Shown here one piece after another: positions 53,674 to 62,538 of a DNA stretch of 64,000 bases; position 1 is the stretch's first letter; every line of letters starts with the position of its first letter. Origin of the DNA: Adiantum capillus-veneris (Eukaryota; Streptophyta; Polypodiopsida; Polypodiales; Pteridaceae); assembly GCA_014529385.2 (NCBI GenBank), contig CM043969.1, forward strand, positions 11,866,648 through 11,930,647, given 5' to 3'. The notes under the pieces were generated by a model, which saw only the letters and a list, made by a program, of their open reading frames with translations, was not told the DNA's origin and ran no database searches. The position numbers and the translations under genes were made by a program.

Positions 53674-53849
53674 GAAGTTTATTTAATACTTTGTATTTAT
53701 TTTTTCACATTTATTTTCACACTTTCACACTTTTCACACTTAGTACTTTAGTACTAAGGTACCCAAACATTGTAACAGATTCACCACTTTTGTATCAGTT
53801 TGGTCTCATAGGTCATTCTGGCCTTTTGAAGACGTTAATATAACATTTC

Positions 53850-53852
<3 letters not shown>
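53674..53852 (+). other. 3' UTR of N2 with terminal stem-loop
   Basis: It contains a CTTTCACAC/TTTTCACAC series, then the 31-nt stem-loop (53803-53833) and a GTTAATATA motif shared with copy T2 before the TC tail. Confidence 0.75.
53803..53833 (+). ncRNA. 3'-terminal stem-loop of LINE N2
   Basis: Outer arms GTCT/AGAC and inner arms GGTCA/TGGCC (one G-U pair). It is the same length and place as in T1 and T2. Confidence 0.6.

Positions 53853-53946
<94 letters not shown>
53853..53946 (+). repeat. Compound microsatellite (TC)15(TG)32
   Basis: (TC)n 53853-53882 forms the N2 tail. (TG)n 53883-53946 separates it from copy T2. Confidence 0.97.
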
Positions 53947-53947
<1 letters not shown>

Positions 53948-54347
53948 ATACAACCACGCCCCCAGGACCACGTCCATCCAGGCCTAGAGAAGTCCGTCTT
54001 GATCAGGACACTGCACAGGTTCGTACTCGCCGTCCTCGACCACCCGGGCCTCGACTTAGACCTCGCCATTTGCACCAAATCAGAGGCATCATCGCTCGAC
54101 ATCGGAGACGAGTGCCACCTTTCAGCGGCCTCTCTATACTGGATCTACCCATCTGGGATATCCTGGGATAGAGGACAGGGAGATAGAAGTTGGTGGTCAG
54201 ATTTGGATGGGATCAGTCATGTATTTATACATATTCTCAGTTTTAGCTTAGTTTTAGCTTTGTAGACTCAAACATCACTATGATGTTGAGTAGATCTTTT
54301 TTCTGTTTAAGTAGACGAGAGATGTATTACCAGATGTATAGTTTCTT

Positions 54348-54378
54348 GTCTCAGGGGCCATTTTGGCTCTTTCGAGAC
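54348..54378 (+). ncRNA. 3'-terminal stem-loop of LINE copy T2
   Basis: Outer arms GTCTC/GAGAC and inner arms GGCCA/TGGCT. Confidence 0.6.
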
Positions 54379-54400
54379 GTTAATATATCTTTCTTTCTTT

Positions 54401-54404
<4 letters not shown>

Positions 54405-54450
<46 letters not shown>
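54405..54450 (+). repeat. (TC)n tail of LINE copy T2
   Basis: 46 bp of uninterrupted TC. Confidence 0.97.
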
Positions 54451-54453
<3 letters not shown>

Positions 54454-54836
54454 GTGCGAAGATGGCTGGAAATGTCACTCATGTTGACACAGATACATAA
54501 ATTACACAAAACCTAAACATAGACAGAGAACCTTACTTGCCACCACCCACTACATTCATGCCATCGATGTGATTATATTTGTGGTGGAAGTGTCCCTACC
54601 AAAAGAAAAATGTAATTCATAACTTAGCCCTTCTGGTGAATATACAAAATTACATTACTGCAATTTAAAAGTTGTTCAGAGTCAAGAATATTTTACCATG
54701 CGCAACTTGCTGAGCACATCCGCATAGTCGGGGTCAAAGTTCCTCCAAACCAATGGGAGGAGTCCAACTTGTAAGGTGGTCTGCTCAGGTATGGGAGCGC
54801 TACATACAAGACAATTCCACTTCCATATCGTGTATA
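54451..54836. other. Unassigned sequence between T2 and the Helitron
   Basis: No gene or repeat is recognised. Confidence 0.5.
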
Positions 54837-55125
54837 CTAGTACGGCCGACCGCCTTCGGCGGCCTCTCTCTCTTTCTCTCTCCCACTTTATCGCGTGTCC
54901 AAGAGCCACTCTTATTTTTGGAATTTGGAATTTAGCCTTCATCTCGCAGCTTGCGCCACCTGTAAAGGGGACTCCCATCCGCCATATTATGTTAGTTTAG
55001 ATGTACTAGTGTGGTTGGCGGCCTTTGGCCGCCTCTCGCGTGCTGTCTCACTGAGTGCGTAGGGTTGCAGGGCGACAGTGCACATTGGCCGGAACCAGCC
55101 AGGGAAAGGAGCTCTCACCACGTGT

Positions 55126-55157
<32 letters not shown>

Positions 55158-55202
55158 AGGGGGGGTAGGGCGGAATCCCTCCCCCTTTTATAATAGTATA
55201 GA
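54837..55202 (-). mobile_element. Miniature non-autonomous Helitron with two stacked 3' ends
   Basis: On the minus strand the 5' end reads TCTATACTATTATAAAAGG, preceded by A. The first 3' end is a GGCGGCC/GGCCGCC hairpin (55033-55017) followed 7 nt later by CTAG at 55009-55006 and then T. A second 3' end has a GCCGCCGAAGGCGG-type hairpin (about 54865-54845) and CTAG at 54840-54837, again followed by T. 5' TC, a 3' hairpin with CTRR and A/T insertion are Helitron hallmarks. It has no Rep/helicase. A 28+ bp G-run lies inside (about 55127-55156). Confidence 0.72.
55127..55156 (+). repeat. G homopolymer, about 30 bp, inside the Helitron
   Basis: Near-continuous G followed by TAGGGGGGGTAGGG. Confidence 0.95.
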
Positions 55203-55689
55203 TATACACTATATGTGTAAAATTTTGTGTTCTGTAATATTGAATACTCACAAAATTTAGGTCTCGGTTTGTCTCGACCTTATGACTTCCCTAATTGTTT
55301 TTAAAAAAATAAAAAACGGTGCGTGAATTGTATTAAGAGAGCAAAAAAATTACATAAGGAGCCCAAGGAACGTGCAACGGGATGATACAAAAATCTAGAT
55401 ACAAAATCTCTCATCCTAGATACAGTTGGGATTGTAGCGGAGGGAATCGGATTCTGAATGAGCTTCAATGAAACCTATTCTTGAAGTGGTTGAGAGTATT
55501 TCGAATCCAGAATTGGATCACTGCCTTCAAGAGAATCACTGAAGCTTGAGGCATTATCAGACGGAATCCAATTCAGCTCGGATTGCAGGTAACAAGTTAC
55601 TAGCATCATTCCACTCATCTTGGGCATTTTGGAGGTCTTCCAAGAATTGACGTTGATTCCTGTCTGCATCCTCAGAGGATCCATAAACA

Positions 55690-56845
55690 TGTAGCATTCA
55701 TTTTCTTATTTGATAAATTTGAGCTTTTTCGAAAGCTAATTGGTGGACATGCAAATGAATTTCATCAAGAAACCCTCTAAATTTGTGTCATGTGAGCTTG
55801 ATGGGCATCCTCACAAAGAAAAATATTCCATATAGCCCACAGAAACTCGGCGTGTACGTGGCTGTCTCCTAGTAAAATCTCCTTCCAAGACCAGGAGAAA
55901 CCTTAGAAAGGACGTTCAAAGGGCAGTTGACAAAGAGACACGGCAGGTCCTCGACTGAAACATGGAGCAGCGGGGGCAGCTGCCAGAGCTGAGGGGAAGA
56001 GGCGCTGGACCAGAGGGATTGCAGCTTGAAATACCACTGCCTTCTATCCAGGGTAAGATTCCAGGACAAATCTTGGTAAAGGAAACGAGGATGAGCGAGG
56101 GAGAAGCCACCTCGCCATACAATGGCTCCAAGAGAAATGTCAGTGGAACAGTTAAGCATCCAAAGAGGAGAGCTGGGGAGAAGAGTGCATCTTCGACAAA
56201 TGAAGGAGATTGAACTTGAGGGAGAGATCTAGATCTGTAAGCCAGGAGTGGTGGTGGGGGGACCAGATGTCACCCCATCGACGATTCCCTTTATTGTGGA
56301 TGGTTAGGGATAACCGCGAGTGATCAACAGGGATGTCCTTACCAGTTACCCAAGGCCACCAAATGGAGTCGTTAAGTAGCAGGGTCTGCCTGCTGTTGGA
56401 CTTCCAATTAGGGAGGAGAGGACCCCGGTGGCGGTTCCAAGCAGCCCTGATCGCCCGGGTAAAGATCTTGTATGCCGTGTTCAGCATGGTTAGTGGACGC
56501 CAATTGGCTAAGACGTCCTTTGGCCCCCTCTTGTAGAAGCTTAATTACCCCTGTCTTGATTGAGAGGGTAGAGCTTGGTGCTTCAGTGATTCCTCCCACA
56601 CTGTAGGGGGAAAGGGAGAGATTTGTTCCTTAAACATCTGGAAGAATTATGAGGGAAGACCATCAGGCCCCGGGCTTTTCTTGGGCTTGAGAGACTCTAT
56701 AGCCATGTGTATGTCCGTAAGGGAGAGAGGGAGATCCCTAGTAGCTTTGCACTCTCCACATTGATAACCTTAGCTCTACATGCCCAAATCTTTTCCCTGT
56801 TTTGAGCTACTGTTTTTGAGATAGTTTCTGGAGGGCTGAGTGTTG
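55690..56845 (-). pseudogene. LINE R ORF2: RT start fused to C-terminus
   Basis: The minus strand reads KSPGPDGLPS, a region ending LANWRPLTMLNTAYKIFTRAI (RT motif 1 area), then jumps to PLLPNWKSNSRQTLLLNDS and SIWWPWVTGKDIPVDHSRL. Palm motifs (QGCPL, FADD) are missing. The end WAIWNIFLC-like near 55810-55830 is typical of a LINE ORF2 end. Confidence 0.75.
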
Positions 56846-56847
56846 AA

Positions 56848-57300
56848 GCCAGAGCTACGAAAAACCATTTTGGCGTTTGATGTGTTTGAAAAATGGGGGA
56901 TTGATGCAATAGGCCCGTTACCTATCACAAGCAGGGGCAAAAGCTATATTTTGACTGTAGTGGACTATCTCTCTAGATGGGCAGAGGCTATAGCAGTAAA
57001 ACAAATCACTACAGAGGATGTGGCAAAATTTGTGTATGATGAAATATGTTGCAAGTTTGGGGTGCCACTGGAGCTACTTTCGGATAAGGGGCCAGGATTT
57101 AGAGCTAAATTGCTAGACTTTTTATGCGCAAAGATGAAGATTAGGCACCAGCATACCACTCCTTATTACCCGCAGTGCAATGGCTTGAATGAAAGATTCA
57201 ATGGTGAGTTGGTACAAATTCTTTTAAAAGTGACAGAGCACCAAGGAAAGAATTGGGATTTGGAATTGCCTAGTGCATTATGGGCTTACTGTAGAACATG
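56848..57300 (+). pseudogene. Ty3/Gypsy integrase core fragment inside LINE R
   Basis: The frame from 56840 has FEKWGIDAIGPLP (first Asp), TVVDYLSRWAEA, ELLSDKGPGFRAK (second Asp), YYPQCNGLNERFNGELVQ (Glu) and ALWAYCRT, so all three catalytic residues remain. No LTR, zinc domain or C-terminus accompanies it. The last residues after CRT come from the flanking LINE, read antisense. It resembles the integrase of G4 at 62.5-63.2 kb more than those of G1/G2. Confidence 0.85.
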
Positions 57301-57733
57301 GCTTTTGACGGGCGATCCACTTGTCCAGCCCACCTTTCCTTGATGAATAGAGAGGTGTGTTTAAGCGCCAAGTCTTCTTCCATATGCAGCTGTGCCCTCA
57401 ATTGAGAGATTTTGGTTTGGCTTTGCAAGTTCTGGAGGGCGGTCTCTAGCTGGATGAGGTCGGCATAGATTGATTCTTTTCTTTTTTTTCTGATGGGAGT
57501 GGCTTCTATAGGGAGATTCTATTGCATTTTTTGGACAGCCGCAGACCAGGCTTTAGAGGGAGTGGAGAACGAGGCAAAGCAGTCAGACCAGATGGTTTTG
57601 ACTTGAACCTGGGCGATGGGGAGCTTGAAGAAGTCAGGATCAGTGTGAAACCATCGATTGCGGATTTGCAGAGCTTTATCGCCTTGAGTGCCAAGATCTT
57701 AAAGTTGGAGTTTGGATTTGAGATCTTCCCAGT

Positions 57734-58198
57734 CTACTTTCTCAGAGCCCGAGACCGTATGCCTTTACGTAAAAATTTGTCCTTGAGGTCTTGAACCATG
57801 TTGAAGTCACCTAGAAGAATGCAAGGGCTGGAGAAGGCCGAGAGTTCTTCTGAGAGATCAGTTCTATCAGCTGTGGAGCCCCCCGCATAAAGGGAAATCA
57901 GTCTGCAGTGGAAGGGGCTGGAAGGTTGATGGCACACCAAACCTTTCCCGATGACAAGTTGCCAGAGGGGGATTGGCCAGTGACGGGGATAGAGGATCTC
58001 CCGAGCCCTAGGGATGGTCTGAGGATCCCATTGCAGGACGTTGAAGACCTCAGTCAGTCTTCTCTGCAGATCTTCTCCTGTGGTCTTGATCTCTTGAAGA
58101 GTCACAACTTCAAACTTCTTGTCCTTAAGCCAGTTGTCTATCTTCCTTGTCTTAGAGGGGTCTGAAAGCCCTTTAATGTTCAAAGACAGAAACTTCAT
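57734..58198 (-). pseudogene. APE endonuclease of LINE R, truncated
   Basis: Starts MKFLSLNIKGLSDPSKTRKI, then VVTLQEIKTTGEDL (catalytic Glu), and later CILLGDFNMVQDL. It is cut before the SDH motif and joins the linker. ATG 58198 is the natural ORF2 start. Confidence 0.82.
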
Positions 58199-58596
58199 CT
58201 TTGAATGCGTTGAGGTCTTTTACTTGAACTGCCTGCCCTTGGAGGGGTTTGAGAGACATTTGAGTGGCTCCGTTTGCTGTCCTTCAAAACTTCCATGGGG
58301 GTGGGACATGAGGAGAAAAGGACCAGAGGAGAGGAAGGGAATTATGGGGGAATTTTTTCCTTGTTGAGATTGAACATTTGCTCTTTGTTGAGGGCATTGA
58401 CCTGTTCCTCCAAGCTGGGAGAGGGAGCTTCTCTGGGGGTTGGGAGGAGACACTCCTCCTAGTCAGACTTAGAGGAATCGACAGTCATTGAGAGTATCCA
58501 AAACAGCGAACATGTTTGCAGGGCGAGATCTAGCCTGGTTTTTATTCCTCCGGGGGTGAGTTAAGAGGGGCGGCTTTAGGGACGGAAGGGGAAGCC

Positions 58597-58614
58597 GGGG
58601 GGGGGGGGGGGGAT
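58597..58614 (+). repeat. G homopolymer, 17-18 bp
   Basis: Uninterrupted G run after GAAGCC. Confidence 0.9.
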
Positions 58615-58639
58615 TATGGGTAGCAGGGCGACATCACTG

Positions 58640-59177
58640 GGAAGTGGGAGCAGTGGTAGAGCAGGGGCCGACGGGCATTGGGAGGGAGCTTGTGGAAATG
58701 GATATGTCTGTCCCGTTGCCTCGCCAAGGTTTCGAGCAATCGCTGGAGTACAAATACTTTTCACAGGCTTGCTTCTTATGTGGCCCCAGCATCAGCGTTG
58801 ACTTCCTCCCAGGAACATTCAGCTCTACCCCTTGCCATCCTCACCCCTACTTTTCCTGCACCACCCCTCCCCCCTTCTCTGGATTCTTGAGCCCCTCCTG
58901 TGGTGTGTGTGTCTATGGGATTGTGGGGTTGGAGTTTCTTGTTGGGGTGTGTGAAGTCCTTGGAGGTGGACTGTTGCATGTTTCTTGCTTCCACCTCTTC
59001 TCCCGCTTCGCCTTCACCTTCAACATCAGACATGAATGGAAGCCTACTCTCCCCTTCCCCCCTGCTGAGCCTAGTGCTCCTCACCTCATCCTCCCCCTGT
59101 TGTCTTCTCTACCTGCCCAGCCTCGCCTCGCCTCGCCTCCTCCAATGGCTGCTATGACTTTTGGACATAGTTTATAG
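58640..59177 (+). pseudogene. LINE ORF1 fragment (zinc-knuckle region)
   Basis: The + strand frame has DMSVPLPRQGFEQSLEYKYFSQACFLCG, which matches the segment leading into the CCHC knuckle of plant LINE ORF1 (LEY..L..ACF.CG). The second half of the knuckle is lost and the rest is Ser/Pro-rich. It is in the opposite orientation to LINE R, so it comes from another element. Confidence 0.6.
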
Positions 59178-59935
59178 GGAATAACCATTTTCAGGTCTTC
59201 GTTCCCCGTTTCCATCCCAATTTGGATTTCATGCATGTTCCTTTGCATGCTTAAATTGCGCGTAGATCTTGAGACGGAGACTCGGCGTAGAGTACTATGA
59301 CTCAAGTGCCCATGCAAATTAGTGTTTCACCCATCTCAGTGCTGCTACGTGATCTTGTGAGGTTTGACATACATTTTCGGGGGATGCTTTTGACTACGCC
59401 TTCATGCGTGTGTTTTGGAGAGGGTGAGCTCACGCCCCATGTGAAACCTGAGGTTTGTGATTCTACGGTGGGCCTCTCCTTTTCATTATGTGGCTCTGAT
59501 TCACGTGAATGGACCATTGACGAGGCTATTCAATGTGTCAAGACTCTAGGTGATTGAATTTTCACACATTGTCAGCAATCTAGAGGTTACGAATCTGAGC
59601 TTGCGCTTGTGGGATCTTGCTCATTTTCATGTGGTGGCGACAATCGATAAGCATGGGGTTCGCCACATGGTAGTGAGGCGGTCCGGGGCGGGCAACAAGA
59701 AGAGCAACCTCTAGACACCCTTCAAGGCTCCCGTGCTGCTCAATGGGGCTGGGGCACAACACAACACAACCCAAAACAACAAACCCCCAGCCAAATCTCA
59801 ACTACACAAGGGGCACCACCTAGTTTAAGAGCGAACTAGGACGCAAAAGAGGAGAATCGTTAGAGCAACCCACAAACAAGCAAGGAATTTACACTAACCC
59901 TAACACCAATGGAATACTCTCACACCCTAAAACAC

Positions 59936-59988
<53 letters not shown>

Positions 59989-61980
59989 CTCGGGCTGCTT
60001 TGAAACGTATCGGCAATGATCAAACAAACACAACTATATATTTAAGAAAAAGAGAGAAAGAGGGAGGGGGTGCTTGTTGCATTAATACCTTGGAGAAATG
60101 ATAGATTTCCTACCCTCAATTGAATGATCACTCTCTCTCTTACAATGGCATATAGTTCCCTTGCTAATCCCCTATTACAACACATGCATATGCATAAGAC
60201 AATGAGCTTCCACTCAAGAGCTCCTTCTAAAGAGGTTGAGCTTGGCTTCTCAAGCTATAGCATAGTGCTCTTGCTTATGGCTCCCTCCTTTTGTGCTAGC
60301 TACACCCTCCTTTTATAGCAATTTTGAAGGCAAGGGTTACTCCTCTAACCATGGTTGGGTTAGATTTTCAGCCATTTATCTAATTTCTTTTGCTTGGAAT
60401 TATCAAGAAGTTGGTGGGGAAAGAGAGAGGAGAGAAATGGAGATGATAGGACTTTTCATAGTGGGTTAGTGTTAGTAGAGTTAGTATTAATTTACAAATG
60501 GAATTGGATATTTACAATGGGAGTATCCATGTAGGATACAAATAAGGAAAAAAAACTCTTAAGAGGTAAGAAAATGTGGATTTCTTACAAGGTTGATGCT
60601 CCAAGTGTCTTGAGTAGGGCCAATTTTGACGCTTGTTGACGGTCCACTAGCTTTGACGATACATTTTTTCTCCACTCTTGACCTTCCTTGAGAGATAAGG
60701 TAATTGAAGCTGAGTAATCAACCACCATGATGCTGTCTTTTAAGAGAAGAGGCTGAATTTTGTGGTTTTTTTGATAGATATGGGTAAATTGGAGGAGGAA
60801 AAATGAGACTAGGTGGTCAATTTTGGAATGGAATTGTGTGTGGGAGGTATGAGTTCACCATGGTTTCTCTTATTCTTCAAGGTTGAGGAGAAGGTGAGTA
60901 GGGTGCAGAGAGGAGTGGTGAGAGAGATGGGGATGATGACTGGAGAAGTGTGTGTGAAAGAGGAAAATGATAAAGTGGAAGAGAGAGTGTGGCTGCATAG
61001 CATGGGAAAACTGGGGTCCACTAAAAAAATCATAGCTCACAGCTCGTAGCTCAAAAAAATATGAAAAAATTTGAGGCGAAAGTTCAGCCCACGAGCTACA
61101 ACTTTTGTTTGTATCACCTTTTCAAATTCGGAGAGCAAGTGAACTTTAAAAATTCAGCAAAACCGACCGTTTTTTTCCACTGCAAAGGTCCTTGTGGGGT
61201 CCTTCTTTGGATGATTCTTTTGAATACCTCCAAGAGTGAGCCCTCCATAGTGCATGTATGCATGCCACCTACCCTTGACCTTATTTGGTAGGTCTATAAT
61301 TGAAGATATTGTTGAGATTAGGATATAAGTGAATAGTACAACTAAGAAAATCTAAAAAATATGTACATGTCAAATATAAATAATATAAGTGGAAAAAATA
61401 TAAAGGGGTCAAAAGAAATCTCTCTCATTATGAGGCTACCATAAAAAGATAACTATTTTTGGTGTTCTAATTTTTTAGAAAAAAACAAAATAGATGTAGG
61501 AAGGGAAAAATCAAAATAGTGAAAAAATATACACATAAATAAAACTAGTTTTTTTTGGATTTTTGTTGGGGTGGAGTTACACCAAATATAAGAGAAGCTT
61601 ACATGAAAATATTTCTATATGGAATAAAGAGTATGAAAAATGGTAAGAAAAAATTGTGGTAATGGTGAGACAATGTACAGAGCATAAATAACACACACCT
61701 AGGTAAAAATATTTAAATAAATACCAAAATAATTATGAAAAAATCTTTTATTTAGGCCCTATATACAAAGAAATATTTACATACGCATGGGCCATAATAT
61801 ACTTATATTTTTTATATTTTTTATTTTTTTGGCTCACCTATCCCAATGCCTAGCTAATTGAGGGTTTTTAAGAAGATATGGGAAAAGCCCCCTAACTCAC
61901 ATACGCCTATGTACAGTGAAATGGTAGGGATAGCCATAGCGTTTGGGTGATTTTGGTAGGGTGAGGTAACTCACTGTGGC
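59178..61980. other. AT-rich sequence with no recognised gene
   Basis: Short frames on both strands lack motifs. It contains (GA)n at 59939-59986 and increasingly AT-rich sequence from 61300. The last several hundred bases probably belong to the LTR of element G4, but its left end is not resolved. Confidence 0.55.
59939..59986 (+). repeat. (GA)n microsatellite, 48 bp
   Basis: Uninterrupted AG/GA dinucleotides. Confidence 0.97.
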
Positions 61981-62009
61981 AATTACAAAGAGCCGAAAAA
62001 CGGCTATCA

Positions 62010-62024
62010 TTAGCCCTCCCCCTG
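62010..62024 (-). promoter_or_regulatory. Polypurine tract of G4 and start of its 3' LTR
   Basis: On the minus strand a purine run (CCAGGGGGAGGGCTAA) is followed by TGATAGCCG, a plausible LTR start with TG at 62009. The LTR extends left; its end is not located. Confidence 0.6.
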
Positions 62025-62037
62025 GATGATGGTATAT

Positions 62038-62529
62038 TCATGGACCATCATAAAGCATTTTTTCCAAAGAGAGTGCTTCAGAGTCCTTGACGAGATCTTT
62101 ATTGTTTGGCCCCTCAGAATTTTTGCTAGAGTTACACTCATGCTTCATGTAACAATACTTACATGAGACAGCGGCCTTTGGACACATCTTTGGTAGATCC
62201 TTTGGTAGAAGGCGACTCAAATAGTGCTTCAAGCGATACCCGTTTACCTTCGTGGAGTGCTCTTTACCATTCAAGTCCATAAGCTGATAGTAACTAGAAT
62301 TGAAAGCCTTCTTGACTATGTATGGCCCTTGCCATCTAGTTTCAAACTTGGCATCAAAACGATTATCGAGTCGATTGTCATACCTTAGCACCAGATCTCC
62401 TTCATTGATGCCTTTGTCCTTTAGTTTCTTGTCAAGCTTCTCCTTTGTCTGCGTAGCTTTCGTCTTGTAGCACACGTATGCTGCCTCTCTTTTCCACTCA
62501 AGCTCAGCTAAGGTAAGAAGTCGATCCAT
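62038..62529 (-). CDS. Integrase C-terminal part of G4
   Basis: The frame reads LAELEWKREAAYVCYKTKATQTKEKLDKKL, then GDLVLRYDNR and KFETRWQGPYIVKKAFNSSYYQLMDLNG, the GPY/F module that follows the catalytic core in Ty3/Gypsy integrases. No chromodomain is visible. A stop and about 10 nt separate it from the upstream frame (end at 62539), so the two were probably one protein. Confidence 0.8.
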   Translation of the reverse strand: MDRLLTLAELEWKREAAYVCYKTKATQTKEKLDKKLKDKGINEGDLVLRYDNRLDNRFDAKFETRWQGPYIVKKAFNSSYYQLMDLNGKEHSTKVNGYRLKHYLSRLLPKDLPKMCPKAAVSCKYCYMKHECNSSKNSEGPNNKDLVKDSEALSLEKMLYDGP

Positions 62530-62538
62530 CCATGCTTC

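Larger units (their letters stand above)
40109..53882 (+). mobile_element. Full-length (TC)n-associated non-L1 LINE, N2
   Basis: Its own segments are 40109-44510 and 52799-53882, about 5.5 kb. Parts in order: a GC-rich 5' UTR, ORF1 (coiled coil, RRM-like and C-terminal domain), in-frame ORF2 (APE endonuclease, RT, zinc motif, PIP-like motif and basic tail), a 3' UTR with a 31-nt stem-loop and a (TC)15 tail (53853-53882). It lies between (TC)n tracts. It is split by a solo LTR with CGAAT duplications. Five in-frame stops in ORF2 and one frameshift in ORF1 make it inactive, but ORF2 has no frameshift. Confidence 0.9.
53947..54450 (+). mobile_element. 5'-truncated copy T2 of the (TC)n-tailed LINE family
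   Basis: The frame RTRRPRPPGPRLRPRH... to a stop near 54171 aligns with the Arg-rich end of N2 ORF2. It is followed by the 3' UTR, the stem-loop (54348-54378), GTTAATATA, a short CTTT run and (TC)23. It directly follows N2 in the same orientation. Confidence 0.78.
55300..58200 (-). mobile_element. Degenerate LINE R (L1 clade, another family)
   Basis: The minus strand carries an endonuclease (58198-57734), a linker (57690-57310), the start of RT (56800-56400) and the C-terminus (56400-55690). Most of RT is deleted: the RT start joins a C-terminal segment near 56430. An integrase fragment (56848-57300) on the other strand splits it. The sequence is clearly different from L and L'. Confidence 0.75.

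Noticed and set aside
59939-59986. (GA)n as the tail of a minus-strand copy of the (TC)n LINE family
   Set aside because: No stem-loop or GTTAATATA motif is found on the side where the 3' UTR should lie.
60809-61291. Short open frames in the AT-rich region as host genes
   Set aside because: They lack motifs and overlap on both strands; I see no splice or codon pattern supporting them.
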